From positions 2,145,501-2,209,500 of the forward strand of contig NZ_CP045649.1 in assembly GCF_009557055.1 (NCBI RefSeq): a DNA stretch of 64,000 nucleotides, given 5' to 3'. The notes under the pieces are model-generated. The model was not told where the DNA came from. It made no database searches and saw nothing but the letters and a program-made list of their open reading frames with translations. Both the position numbers and the translations under genes were made by a program. Below, in pieces: positions 33,560-41,890 of this stretch. The stretch's first letter is position 1. Each line of letters begins with the position of its first letter. This DNA comes from Nocardioides sp. dk884. Its GTDB lineage: Bacteria > Actinomycetota > Actinomycetes > Propionibacteriales > Nocardioidaceae.

Positions 33560-35158
33560 ATGGCCGAGACAGTCCAGCAGCGGCTGCGCGAGCTCCTCGA
33601 GGTCGACACGGTCGGCGTGCGGCACGAGGAGCGCACCTGGACCTGGCGCGAGCACCTCGCCGAGGCAGCCGCGGAGGCGGCGGCGATGATCGACCTGCTC
33701 GACGACGCCCGGCCGCCGCACGTCGGCACCCTGCTCGGCAACGGCCCGGAGATGCTCCGTGCGATGGCCGCAGCCGGACTCGGTGGCTACGTGCTCGCCG
33801 GCATCAACGACACCCGCCGCGGCGAGGGCCTCGCCGCCGACGTGCGCCGGGCCGACTGCCAGGTGCTGCTCACCGACGCCGAGCACCTGCCGCTGCTCGA
33901 CGGCCTCGACCTCGGGGCGGTGCGGGTGATCGACGTCGACACCCCGGCGTACGCCGACCTGGCCGGGGCGGCGGGCCCGCTCACCGCTCTGCGCGAGGTC
34001 ACGGCGAGCGACACCTTCATGCTGATCTTCACCTCCGGCACCTCCGGGGACCCCAAGGCCGTGCAGGTCGGCCACATCACGGTGCTCTTCGCGGGGCTGA
34101 TGCTGGCCCAGAAGTACGAGATCACCGACGCCGACACCTGCTACCTCTCGATGCCGCTGTTCCACTCCAACGCGGTGCTCGCCGGCTGGTCGGTGGCGCT
34201 GTGCGGCGGCGCGGCGATGGCGCCCGCGCGGTTCAGCGCCTCGCAGTTCCTCGCCGACGTGCGTCGCTACGGCGCGACGTACATGAACTACGTCGGCAAG
34301 CCGCTGGCCTACGTGCTCGCGACCACCGAGCAGCCCGACGACGCCGACAACCCGCTGCGGGTCGCGTTCGGCAACGAGGGCAGCGACCGCGACATCGCGG
34401 AGTTCGCGCGCCGCTTCGACTGCGTGGTGTGGGACGGCTTCGGCTCCACCGAGCTGGCGGTCACCATCACCCGGGAGCCCGGCACCCCGCCGGGCTCGAT
34501 CGGGATGCCGGCGGACGGCGTGGCGATCTACAGCTCCCGTACCCGCCAGGAGTGCCCGCGGGCGGTCTTCGACGAGCACGGCGCGCTGCTCAACCCCGAG
34601 GAGGCGATCGGCGAGATCGTCAACACCACGGGCGGCGGCTACTTCCAGGGCTACTACAACGACCCGGCCGCGAACGCCGACCGGTTGCGCGAGGGCATGT
34701 ACTGGTCCGGGGACCTCGGCTACCGCGACGCCGACGGCTGGATCTACCACGCCGGGCGGACCGGCGACTGGATGCGCGTGGACGGGGAGAATCTCGCTGC
34801 GGCGCCGATCGAGCGGGTGCTGATGCGCCTGGAGGTGCTCAGCCGGGTCGCGGTGTACGCCGTGCCGGACGCCCAGGTCGGCGACCAGGTGATGGCGGCC
34901 GTCGTCCTGCGCGACGAGGCCACGCTCACCCCGGCGGACCTCGAGGGGTTCCTCGCCGCCCAGGCCGACCTGTCCCCCAAGGCCTGGCCGCGCTACGTGC
35001 GGATCGCCTCGGACCTGCCGTCGACGGCGACCAACAAGGTGCTCAAGCGCGAGCTCGCGGCCCAGGGCGCGATCGCCGGGGACGGCGTGCTGTGGGTGCG
35101 CGAGGAGCGCAGCCGGCGCTACCGGCCCGCCGACGACCCGGTGTCGGCCGTCGGCTGA
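33560..35158 (+). CDS. acyl-CoA ligase, FadD17-like
   Basis: ATP-dependent fatty acyl/steroid acyl-CoA ligase of 532 residues in the ANL superfamily. A P-loop-like LIFTSGTSGDPKAVQVGH lies near residues 154-171, FGSTELAVTITREPG near 295, and YWSGDLGYRDADGWIYHAG near 380 with the adenylation aspartate. The C-terminal lysine segment SDLPSTATNKVLKREL completes the set. It resembles FadD17 of mycobacteria, which activates steroid acids with C5 side chains. No KstR site lies close upstream. It follows the acyl-CoA dehydrogenase pair after 125 bp and converges with the ipdC-like gene. Confidence 0.82.
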   Translation: MAETVQQRLRELLEVDTVGVRHEERTWTWREHLAEAAAEAAAMIDLLDDARPPHVGTLLGNGPEMLRAMAAAGLGGYVLAGINDTRRGEGLAADVRRADCQVLLTDAEHLPLLDGLDLGAVRVIDVDTPAYADLAGAAGPLTALREVTASDTFMLIFTSGTSGDPKAVQVGHITVLFAGLMLAQKYEITDADTCYLSMPLFHSNAVLAGWSVALCGGAAMAPARFSASQFLADVRRYGATYMNYVGKPLAYVLATTEQPDDADNPLRVAFGNEGSDRDIAEFARRFDCVVWDGFGSTELAVTITREPGTPPGSIGMPADGVAIYSSRTRQECPRAVFDEHGALLNPEEAIGEIVNTTGGGYFQGYYNDPAANADRLREGMYWSGDLGYRDADGWIYHAGRTGDWMRVDGENLAAAPIERVLMRLEVLSRVAVYAVPDAQVGDQVMAAVVLRDEATLTPADLEGFLAAQADLSPKAWPRYVRIASDLPSTATNKVLKRELAAQGAIAGDGVLWVREERSRRYRPADDPVSAVG

Positions 35159-35173
35159 GCCGGCAGCGGCGGC

Positions 35174-36271
35174 TCAGAGGCTGGCGAGCCGGGCGACCGT
35201 CGCGTCGTACTCGGCGACCAGGTCGGCCATCACCTCGGCGACCGGTCGGACCTCGTTCATCCGGCCGACGATCTGCCCGATCGGCATCGAGATGACGTCC
35301 GGGTCGCCGGAGGCGGTGATCCGGTTGTGCGCCTCGGCCACCAGCAGGTTCTGCAGCGGCATCGGCAGCGGGTCGGGAGCACCCTCCTCGGCCCAGGCCT
35401 CGGTCCACTTCGTCTTCAGCAGGCGCGCGGGCTTGCCGGTGTAGATGCGGGTGCGGACCGTGTCGGCCGAGGTCGCGCGGGTGAACGCCTCGGTCCAGCC
35501 GGGGCTGCCCTGGAGGTTCTGGTACTCGGTCGTGCCGAGCCAGATCGACCCGGTCCACACGCCCTGCGCGCCGAGGGCGAGGGACGCCGCCACCTGCCGT
35601 CCGGAGCCGATGCCGCCGGCCCCGAGCACGGGCACGTCCGGACCGACCGCGTCGACGATGTCGGGGGTCAGCACCATGGAGGCGATCTCGCCGGTGTGGC
35701 CGCCCGCCTCGTGGCCCTGGGCGACGATGAGGTCGACGCCGTTCGCGACGTGGCTCAGCGCGTGCTTGGCCGCGCCGGCCAGCGCGGCGACCTTGACGCC
35801 GTGCTCGTGGCACTTGTCGATGACGTCCTTGGGCGGCGAGCCGAGCGCGTTGGCGATCAGCACCGGCCGGTGGTTCAACGCGACGTCGAGGTGCGAGCGC
35901 GCCACCGAGTGCAGCCAGCCGAGCACGCCCTCGCGCCCCTCGCCCTCGGCGAGCGGGGGTACGCCGAGCTTGCGCAAGGTGTCATCCACGAAGCGCTTGT
36001 GCGCCTCGGGGATCATCGCGCCGAGGTCGACCGAGGTGCCCTCGGTGGGCACCTTCATCGGCATCACGATGTCGACGCCGTAGGGCTTGCCGTCGGTGTT
36101 GTCGTCCAGCCACGAGAGCGTCTTCTCGAGCTCCTCGGTGCCGTTGAACCGCACGCAGCCCAGCACGCCGAGCCCGCCGGCGCGCGAGACCGCGGCGGCG
36201 ACGTGCTCGGAGGGGGTGAAGGCGAAGATCGGGTAGTCGATCCCGAACTGCTCGCACAGTGCCGTACGCAT
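35174..36271 (-). CDS. nitronate monooxygenase family flavoprotein (possibly IpdC-like)
   Basis: FMN-dependent TIM-barrel enzyme of 365 residues, 2-nitropropane dioxygenase family. The N-terminus MRTALCEQFGIDYPIFAFTP is family-typical. VSRAGGLGVLGC and VLGAGGIGSGRQVAASLALG (FMN phosphate site) lie near residues 30 and 210, and AQGHEAGGHTGE near residue 185. In actinobacterial steroid clusters a member of this family, IpdC, acts in C/D-ring degradation; whether this is IpdC needs comparison. The ATG overlaps the end of the fadD19-like gene by one base, so they are coupled. The real reaction may have nothing to do with nitronates. Confidence 0.72.
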   Translation of the reverse strand: MRTALCEQFGIDYPIFAFTPSEHVAAAVSRAGGLGVLGCVRFNGTEELEKTLSWLDDNTDGKPYGVDIVMPMKVPTEGTSVDLGAMIPEAHKRFVDDTLRKLGVPPLAEGEGREGVLGWLHSVARSHLDVALNHRPVLIANALGSPPKDVIDKCHEHGVKVAALAGAAKHALSHVANGVDLIVAQGHEAGGHTGEIASMVLTPDIVDAVGPDVPVLGAGGIGSGRQVAASLALGAQGVWTGSIWLGTTEYQNLQGSPGWTEAFTRATSADTVRTRIYTGKPARLLKTKWTEAWAEEGAPDPLPMPLQNLLVAEAHNRITASGDPDVISMPIGQIVGRMNEVRPVAEVMADLVAEYDATVARLASL

Positions 36272-37938
36272 CAGGCGCTCGCTTCCGTGGTCGTGGGGGC
36301 GGCGGCCGCCGCCCGGTCGGCAAGGGCCATCTCCTTGGCGCGCGGGTACTGCGCCTTGCCCGTCGCGTTGCGCGGGATCTCGGGCACGACCACCATCGCC
36401 CGCGGCAGCTTGTAGCCGGAGAGGTGCTCGCGCAGGAACCCGCGCAGGTCCTCGAGCTCGAGGCTCGTGCCCTCGCGCAGCTCCACGACCGCGGCGACCG
36501 CCTGCCCGTAGGTCTCGTCGGGCACCCCGACCACCAGGACGTCGTACACCGCCGGATGGCGCTTGATCGCCATCTCGACCTCCTCGGGATAGACCTTCTC
36601 CCCGCCGGTGTTCACGCAGTTCGAGCCCCGCCCGAGCATGGTCACCCGGTTGCCGGTCTCGATCCGGGCGAAGTCGCCGGGCACCGAGTAGCGCTCGCCG
36701 TCCACCTCGAGGAAGGTGGCCGCGGACTTGACCGGGTCCTTGTAGTAGCCGACCGGCACCGAGCCGCCGCGGCCCAGGCGTCCGACCTTGCCGACGTTGG
36801 TGGCCAGGTCGAGCACCCGGTTCTGGTCGTCGAGCACGACGCTGTTCGGGCCGAGGGCCACGACCGGACCGTCGGGACTGATGTTGTCCTTGTCCTGCAT
36901 GCCCATGCCCTGGAAGCCGGTCTCCGAGGCGCCGACCGAGTCGGTGTAGATCGCGTCCGGCAGCGCGGCGATCCAGCGCTCCTTGACCGGCGGGCTGAAG
37001 ATCGCGGCGCTGCTGCTGATCGCGAACAGCCCCGAGGCGTCGTACGGCGCGCCGGTGGCGGCCTGCCGCTCGTACTCCTCGATCAGCGGCCGGGCCATCG
37101 CGTCGCCGGTCATGAAGATCAGCTGGACCTTCTCGCGGTCGATGATCTGCCAGGTCCGCGCCGGGTCGAAGCGGGGCTCCAGGATCGTCAGGTGCCCGGC
37201 GAACAGGTGCATCAGCAGGCCGGCCTGGGCGCCGCCGTGCATCAGCGGGCTGAGCGGGAAGGTGACCATCCGACCCGGCGACTTCGCCTGCTCGGACTGG
37301 TCGAACTCGCCGAGGACCTGGCCGGTGTAGAAGTCGATGCCGCCGCCGAGCACCCGCCAGAAGTCCTCGTGGCGCCACATGACGCCCTTGGGGAACCCGG
37401 TGGTGCCGCCGGTGTAGATGATGTGCAGGTCGTCGGCGCTGCGCTCCTCGAAGTCGCGCTCGGTGCTCTGCCCGGCGAGCGCGTCGTCCCACAGCACCCC
37501 GCCGAACGCGGAGACGTCGCTGTCGTCGTCGGGCTCGAGCACGTCGGGCATCACCACGACGTGGCGCAGCTGGTCGTGGCGCGGGAAGGTCGCCGCCACC
37601 AGCGGGGCGTAGCTGCGCTCCACGATCAGCGCGACGACGTCGGCGTTGTCGAAGAGGTAGTCCAGCTCGGCCTCGACGTAGCGGTAGTTCACGTTGATGC
37701 ACACGGCGCGCAGCTTGACGACCGCGAGCACCGCCACCACGTGCTCGATGCTGTTCTTGGCATAGATCCCGACATGGTCGCCCACGCCGATGCCGTGGTC
37801 GCGGAGGTGGTGCGCGAGGCGATTGGCCTCCACCTCCAGCTCCGCGAAGGTGACCATGCGGTCCCCCACCAGCACGGCGCGGTTGTCGGGCGCGGCGTCG
37901 ACCGCGTGTTCGAAGAGGTCAGCGATGTTCAGGGCCAC
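36271..37938 (-). CDS. fadD19: steroid side-chain acyl-CoA ligase, FadD19-like
   Basis: ANL-family CoA ligase of 555 residues. The P-loop is DDLHIIYTGGTTGFPKGVMWRH near residue 180, read in pieces. AIYTDSVGASETGFQG and VGRLGRGGSVPVGYYKD follow, with the C-terminal region GSNCVNTGGEKVYPEEVEMA and the catalytic-lysine segment RNATGKAQYPRAK. It resembles FadD19, which activates C8 sterol side-chain acids and is needed for C24-branched sterol breakdown in Rhodococcus. The GTG start is 10 bp from an operator-like site and an embedded TAGTCT -10 box, predicting a leaderless transcript. echA19-like lies divergently. Confidence 0.85.
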   Translation of the reverse strand: MALNIADLFEHAVDAAPDNRAVLVGDRMVTFAELEVEANRLAHHLRDHGIGVGDHVGIYAKNSIEHVVAVLAVVKLRAVCINVNYRYVEAELDYLFDNADVVALIVERSYAPLVAATFPRHDQLRHVVVMPDVLEPDDDSDVSAFGGVLWDDALAGQSTERDFEERSADDLHIIYTGGTTGFPKGVMWRHEDFWRVLGGGIDFYTGQVLGEFDQSEQAKSPGRMVTFPLSPLMHGGAQAGLLMHLFAGHLTILEPRFDPARTWQIIDREKVQLIFMTGDAMARPLIEEYERQAATGAPYDASGLFAISSSAAIFSPPVKERWIAALPDAIYTDSVGASETGFQGMGMQDKDNISPDGPVVALGPNSVVLDDQNRVLDLATNVGKVGRLGRGGSVPVGYYKDPVKSAATFLEVDGERYSVPGDFARIETGNRVTMLGRGSNCVNTGGEKVYPEEVEMAIKRHPAVYDVLVVGVPDETYGQAVAAVVELREGTSLELEDLRGFLREHLSGYKLPRAMVVVPEIPRNATGKAQYPRAKEMALADRAAAAAPTTTEASA

Positions 37939-37948
37939 GCCCGGAGAC

Positions 37949-37962
37949 TAGAACACGTTCTT
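37949..37962. promoter_or_regulatory. KstR-like operator, fadD19 / echA19 divergent promoters
   Basis: TAGAACACGTTCTT matches TnnAACnnGTTnnA at all defined positions except the last. On the minus strand a -10-like TAGTCT (37945-37950) overlaps it and lies 7 bases before the fadD19 start; on the plus strand TAGCAT (37971-37976) lies 8 bases before the echA19 start. One site can therefore control both genes. Confidence 0.68.
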
Positions 37963-37983
37963 GTTCTTGGCTAGCATCCCGCC

Positions 37984-38799
37984 ATGACAGCCACCCAGAA
38001 CTCGTCCGCGACCGGCGCCCCGCACTGCCTGGTCGAGCAGGACGGCCACAAGCTGATCGTCACGATGAACCGTCCCGAGCGGCGCAACGCGCTCTCGGGC
38101 GAGATGCTCGCGACCATGGAGCAGGCCTGGGACCGGGTGAACACCGACGAGGACATCCGGGTCTGCATCCTCACCGGCGCGGGCGGCTACTTCTGCGCGG
38201 GCGCGGACCTGACGTCGATGTCGGCCAAGCCGCCGTCGGAGAGCTTCGAGTCCGGGGAGTACGACCCCACGGTGATCAAGGGCCTGCTCAAGGGCTTCCG
38301 GCTGACCAAGCCGCTGATCGCCGCGGTCGAGGGGCCGGCGATCGCCGGCGGCACCGAGATCCTCCAGGGCACCGACATCCGGGTGGCCGGTGAGTCCGCG
38401 AAGTTCGGCATCTCCGAGGCGCGCTGGAGCCTGTACCCGATGGGCGGCTCGGCGGTGCGCCTGGTGCGCCAGATCCCCTACACCGTCGCCGCCGACCTGC
38501 TGCTGACCGGGCGCCACATCCTCGCCCCCGAGGCCAAGGAGCTCGGCCTGATCGGGCACGTGGTCCCGGACGGGCAGGCGCTCGCGAAGGCGCACGAGCT
38601 CGCCGACCAGATCTGTGCCAACGGCCCGCTCGCAGTGCAGGCGATCCTGCGCACGATGCGCGACTCCGAGGGGCGCCACGAGGACGAGTGCTGGGCCGAC
38701 GACGCCCGCGTGGGCGCCGCGGTGTTTGCCTCCGACGACGCCAAGGAGGGCCCGCGCGCGTTCACCGAGAAGCGCTCGCCGCGGTTCACCGGCCGCTGA
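37984..38799 (+). CDS. echA19: enoyl-CoA hydratase, EchA19-like
   Basis: Crotonase-fold enzyme of 271 residues. Motifs are [18 protein letters not shown] near residue 28, the oxyanion [11 protein letters not shown] near 71, and [20 protein letters not shown] followed by [16 protein letters not shown] near 130-155, carrying the catalytic glutamate region. The closest known type is EchA19 of mycobacteria, which hydrates a C22-type steroid enoyl-CoA. It is divergent from fadD19-like with a shared operator. It has no ribosome site, consistent with a leaderless start. The 3' end faces a family A repeat. Confidence 0.85.
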   Translation: MTATQNSSATGAPHCLVEQDGHKLIVTMNRPERRNALSGEMLATMEQAWDRVNTDEDIRVCILTGAGGYFCAGADLTSMSAKPPSESFESGEYDPTVIKGLLKGFRLTKPLIAAVEGPAIAGGTEILQGTDIRVAGESAKFGISEARWSLYPMGGSAVRLVRQIPYTVAADLLLTGRHILAPEAKELGLIGHVVPDGQALAKAHELADQICANGPLAVQAILRTMRDSEGRHEDECWADDARVGAAVFASDDAKEGPRAFTEKRSPRFTGR

Positions 38800-38824
38800 G
38801 CCGGTCGGGGGGTTTCTCGGTGTC

Positions 38825-38911
38825 GGTGTTTTTCCGCGCAATTGCTGGGATTGATACCGGTTTTGCGCCGTGGCAGGTGCTTTTCCCAGCAATTGCGCGG
38901 AAAAGGCCGTA
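38825..38911. repeat. Family A hairpin repeat, copy 2
   Basis: Between the convergent echA19-like and unknown gene 38996. The left arm begins GGTGTTTTTCCGCGCAATTG and continues CTGGGA; the right arm has GTGCTTTTCCCAGCAATTGC followed by GCGGAAAAG. The two arms pair over most of their length around a spacer of about 14 bases. The left arm has drifted (TTGATACCGG instead of AAAGCACCG). Confidence 0.8.
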
Positions 38912-38995
38912 ACCCCCGGCGATCCGCGCCCTCAGGCCATGGGCCGCCGACGGGGTAAGTGGACCGCCCAGTCCCAGGCAGCTCGGTGGGCCGGG

Positions 38996-40234
38996 TCAGA
39001 CCGGGGTGATCGGCAGCGAGCGCCGGGGCTCGAAGGCGAAGTCCGCGCCGGTGCTGAACCGGGTCACGGCGACCTCGTCGGCCACCGGAGCCGGCTGCTC
39101 ACGCACGAGGAGCCGGGCGACCCAGTCCTCGTCGGTGCCGGCGACCTCCACGTCGAGGTGCGGGTCCACCGCCTGCACGATCGCCTGCAGCGGCGCGGTC
39201 GACCCCGGCCCGCAGCGGGTGATCCAGGCGCCGTCCCGGGTGGCGGCGGACGGCCGCACGCGCAGCTCGTCGGCGGCGAACGAGGCGTCGACGTACGCCG
39301 CGGGGTTGAGCAGCGGGTGCAGCTCGAGCACCCGCAGCGCGCCGGCCGCCCCGTCGGGCAGGTCGAGGGCGCGGTGGAGCCGGGTGGCGGCGACGCCGGC
39401 GATGCCGGTCAGCTGCCGGGTGGTGATGGTGCGCAGGAGGTCGGCGTCCTCGCCGGCCCGGGCGCGGACGGCCAGGGTGAAGGCGAGGTTGAGCAGGTGC
39501 ATCTGCACGCACACCTCGTCGGCGATCCGCACGAGGGCCGAGCGGGAGAACCGGGTGAAGTCCAGGTCCGCGAGCAGCGGGCCGGCGTAGTCGGCGAGCC
39601 CCTCGTCGGCGGGGTCGATCGGGTCCAGCACCAGTCGCGCGGCGTGGCTGCGGCCGATCACCGCGCACTGCGCGATCGCGGTCACCGGCGGATGCGCCGG
39701 GTCGATGCGCACCGTCCACGCGCAGTGCGGGCGCCGGTCCGCGGGGACGCGCGGCGGGCGGTGCAGCGGGCGCACCTGGGCGTGCGGGTTGGTCGCTACG
39801 GCGGTGGCGTCGAAGGTGGGGTCCTCGATGTCGTGGCACATCGCCCGCACGTAGTCGGGGCCCATCGGCTCGACGTCCATGAGCGCGCCGCAGTGGTCCA
39901 GGTGGAACTCGCCGTGCCACCGGTCGTGGACGGTGTAGCGGAAGTCCATGAACTGCGGCGGCGCGCCGATGTCGAGCTGGAGGCCCTTGAAGATCGTCAC
40001 CACGTCGCCCTCGCCGGGCTCGGGGGCGTAGCCGAGCGCGTGCTGCATGCGCTGGGTGTAGATCGGCGAGGAGGCGGCCCACTCCTCGATGGCGATCTGT
40101 GCCATCGCCTCGCGTCCGAAGGCGCTGATGCACCAGGCCATCCCGGAGCGGTCGATCAGCTGTCCGATCAACAGCAGCTCGGGCACGAGCACGGCGAGCT
40201 CGTCGCGGGACAGGTCGGCGTACCGGCTGGGCAT
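38996..40234 (-). CDS. conserved hypothetical protein downstream of TetR gene
   Basis: I do not recognise this 412-residue protein. It has a helical N-terminus (LAVLVPELLLIGQLIDRSGM), then GREAMAQIAIEEWAASSPIY, and a Cys/His-rich centre: FHLDHCGALMDVEPMGPDY, RAMCHDIEDPTFDATA and later HCAWTVRIDP. There is no Walker, Rossmann or signal sequence, so it is likely cytosolic, perhaps metal-dependent. It lies 15 bp after a tetR gene on the same strand, and a perfect palindrome (40265-40281) inside the tetR 3' end sits 31 bp before its start. It is probably the main target of that regulator. A steroid role is possible from location only. Confidence 0.65.
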   Translation of the reverse strand: MPSRYADLSRDELAVLVPELLLIGQLIDRSGMAWCISAFGREAMAQIAIEEWAASSPIYTQRMQHALGYAPEPGEGDVVTIFKGLQLDIGAPPQFMDFRYTVHDRWHGEFHLDHCGALMDVEPMGPDYVRAMCHDIEDPTFDATAVATNPHAQVRPLHRPPRVPADRRPHCAWTVRIDPAHPPVTAIAQCAVIGRSHAARLVLDPIDPADEGLADYAGPLLADLDFTRFSRSALVRIADEVCVQMHLLNLAFTLAVRARAGEDADLLRTITTRQLTGIAGVAATRLHRALDLPDGAAGALRVLELHPLLNPAAYVDASFAADELRVRPSAATRDGAWITRCGPGSTAPLQAIVQAVDPHLDVEVAGTDEDWVARLLVREQPAPVADEVAVTRFSTGADFAFEPRRSLPITPV

Positions 40235-40249
40235 GCGGCTGATCGTGGG

Positions 40250-40795
40250 TTAGCCGGGCTCCGGTGTCAACAGTGTTGACAGGGCGGCGCCGTAGTGGCG
40301 GGCGACGAGCACCGGGTCCGCGTCGGTCACCGCGGGGTCCTCCAGGATGACCAGGGCCTCGAGCAGCCCGCCGACCTGGGCGGCGACGAGGTGGGCCCGC
40401 AGCGTGGCGTCCGGGCCGGCCAGCCGTGCCGCAAGGGGCCCGGCCAGGGTCGCCCTCATCGCGGCGAGCAGGCGCTCGCGCACGGCCGCGCTGTCACTGG
40501 CCCGGATCATCGCGCGGTACGGCGTGCGCAGGACGCCCGAGAGCCGCTCGTCGAGCACCAGGGCGACCAAGCGCTCGCCCAGCTCCTCGAGCGGTCCGTC
40601 GAGCACCGGCGAGAACGGGCCGTCGAGCGCCACGGTCTCCAGGAACAGCTGCTCCTTGGACCCGAAGTGCCGGATCACCAGTGCCGGGTCGACGCCGGCC
40701 GCGGCGGCGACCGCGCGCACCGACGTCGCGGCGTAGCCCTGCGCCATGAACTGGCGTCGCGCCTCGGTGGCGATGGCGTCCCTGGTGCGGCTCAC
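40250..40795 (-). CDS. TetR family transcriptional regulator
   Basis: Regulator of 181 residues. The N-terminal helix-turn-helix begins RDAIATEARRQFMAQGYAAT and has VRAVAAAAGVDPALVIRHFG near residues 27-46, a textbook TetR motif. The rest is the all-helical ligand domain, with no recognisable ligand motif. Start is GTG. Directly downstream is an unknown gene and, within the tetR 3' end, a perfect 17-base palindrome, a possible own operator. It does not look like KstR, although KstR is also a TetR protein; I base this on the local palindrome being unlike the KstR motif. Confidence 0.88.
   Translation of the reverse strand: MSRTRDAIATEARRQFMAQGYAATSVRAVAAAAGVDPALVIRHFGSKEQLFLETVALDGPFSPVLDGPLEELGERLVALVLDERLSGVLRTPYRAMIRASDSAAVRERLLAAMRATLAGPLAARLAGPDATLRAHLVAAQVGGLLEALVILEDPAVTDADPVLVARHYGAALSTLLTPEPG
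40265..40281. promoter_or_regulatory. perfect palindrome, candidate TetR operator
   Basis: TGTCAACA, one base, TGTTGACA: perfect 8-base arms inside the last codons of the tetR gene. It is 31 bp upstream of the start of gene 38996-40234. Spacing and symmetry fit a TetR-family operator for that gene. Confidence 0.55.
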
Positions 40796-40860
40796 GGGGC
40801 GAGGCTAGCGAGACGCTCGCCGGTGCCGGCCCCGCCGGCGGGTCGCGGTGGGTGCCGGTG

Positions 40861-40955
40861 GGTTGCGCGTAACTCCGCAATTGCGCGGATTGGCACCTGC
40901 CGCGGCCCGAAACAGGTGCTTTTCCGCGCAATTGCGCGGTTGTGTGCGCAACACC
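40861..40955. repeat. Family A hairpin repeat, copy 3
   Basis: Lies between divergent tetR (start 40795) and the aldo/keto reductase (start 40993), so it is in promoter DNA and not only a terminator. The left arm is GGTTGCGCGTAACTCCGCAA, then TTGCGCGGATTGGCACCTG; the right arm is CAGGTGCTTTTCCGCGCAAT, then TGCGCGGTTG. The outer GGTTGCGCGTAACT end is also seen, inverted, at copy 4. Confidence 0.8.
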
Positions 40956-40992
40956 GGCCAACCGGCTTTGCACCCGGTGGAACGATGCCCCC

Positions 40993-41877
40993 ATGCACAC
41001 ACGGACCCTGGGCAACGACACCGTCGGCCGGAACGAGGTCGGCGCCATCGGTCTCGGTCTGATGACGTTCGACCAGTCCGGCGCCCAGCCCCGCGAGCAG
41101 CTGCTCGCCACCGTCCGGGCCGCGCTGGATGCCGGCGTCACGCTGTTCGACACCGCGGACGCCTACGGCTGGGGCGAGGAGCTCGGCGCCGACGCGCAGG
41201 GGGCCAACGAGCTGCTGATCGCCTCGCTGCTCGACGAGCTCGGCGTGCGCGACCAGGTCCTGCTGGCCACCAAGGCCGGGCACGTCCGCGCCGGTGGCGG
41301 CGCGTGGGCGCTGGACTCCTCCCCCGAGCACCTGCACTACGCGGTGGACGCGAGCCTGGAGCGCCTGGGCGTCGAGCAGATCGCGCTGTGGCAGCACCAC
41401 CGCCCGGACCCGAAGGTGCCCTACGAAGAGGTGCTCGGCACCCTCAAGCAGGTCGCGGACACCGGCAAGGTCGCGATGGTCGGGCTGTCCAACGCCGACC
41501 CGGCGCAGATCCGGCTGGCGCACGCCGTGCTCGGCGACTCGCTGGTCAGCGTGCAGAACCAGTTCTCCCCCGCGTTCCGCTCCAGCGCGCCCGAGATCGA
41601 CGTGTGCGACGAGCTGGGCCTGGCGTTCCTGCCGTGGAGCCCCCTGGGCGGGCTCGGGGACGCGAAGGCGATGGCCGAGAAGCACCCCGCCTTCGCCGAG
41701 GTCGCCGCCGCCCGCGGGGTGAGCGCCCAGCAGGTCGCGCTGGCCTGGGAGCTCGCCCAGTCCCCGCGGGTGATCCCGATCCCCGGCGCCAAGCGACCGG
41801 AGTCGATCCGCGACTCCGCGGCCGCCGCCGACCTCGAGCTCAGCCCCGACGAGGTGGCGCGCCTCGACGCCTCTTGA
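40993..41877 (+). CDS. aldo/keto reductase
   Basis: NADPH-dependent oxidoreductase of 294 residues with the AKR barrel. VTLFDTADAYGWGEELGADA carries the catalytic Asp and Tyr (near residues 50 and 55); the lysine is in LLATKAGHVR and the histidine in LWQHHRPDP near residue 134. The end has SPRVIPIPGAKRPESIRDSA, the cofactor phosphate motif. The GTG/ATG choice is settled by the ATG at 40993, which gives the MHTRTLG N-terminus. The substrate is unknown. It is divergent from tetR but separated by repeat A3, and no KstR site is near, so membership of the steroid regulon is uncertain. Confidence 0.88.
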   Translation: MHTRTLGNDTVGRNEVGAIGLGLMTFDQSGAQPREQLLATVRAALDAGVTLFDTADAYGWGEELGADAQGANELLIASLLDELGVRDQVLLATKAGHVRAGGGAWALDSSPEHLHYAVDASLERLGVEQIALWQHHRPDPKVPYEEVLGTLKQVADTGKVAMVGLSNADPAQIRLAHAVLGDSLVSVQNQFSPAFRSSAPEIDVCDELGLAFLPWSPLGGLGDAKAMAEKHPAFAEVAAARGVSAQQVALAWELAQSPRVIPIPGAKRPESIRDSAAAADLELSPDEVARLDAS

Positions 41878-41890
41878 GCCGTCGTACGCA

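Noticed and set aside
40250..40795. TetR gene as KstR itself
   Set aside because: The local palindrome (TGTCAACA) is unlike the KstR motif, and its neighbour is not a sterol gene; kstR is probably elsewhere.
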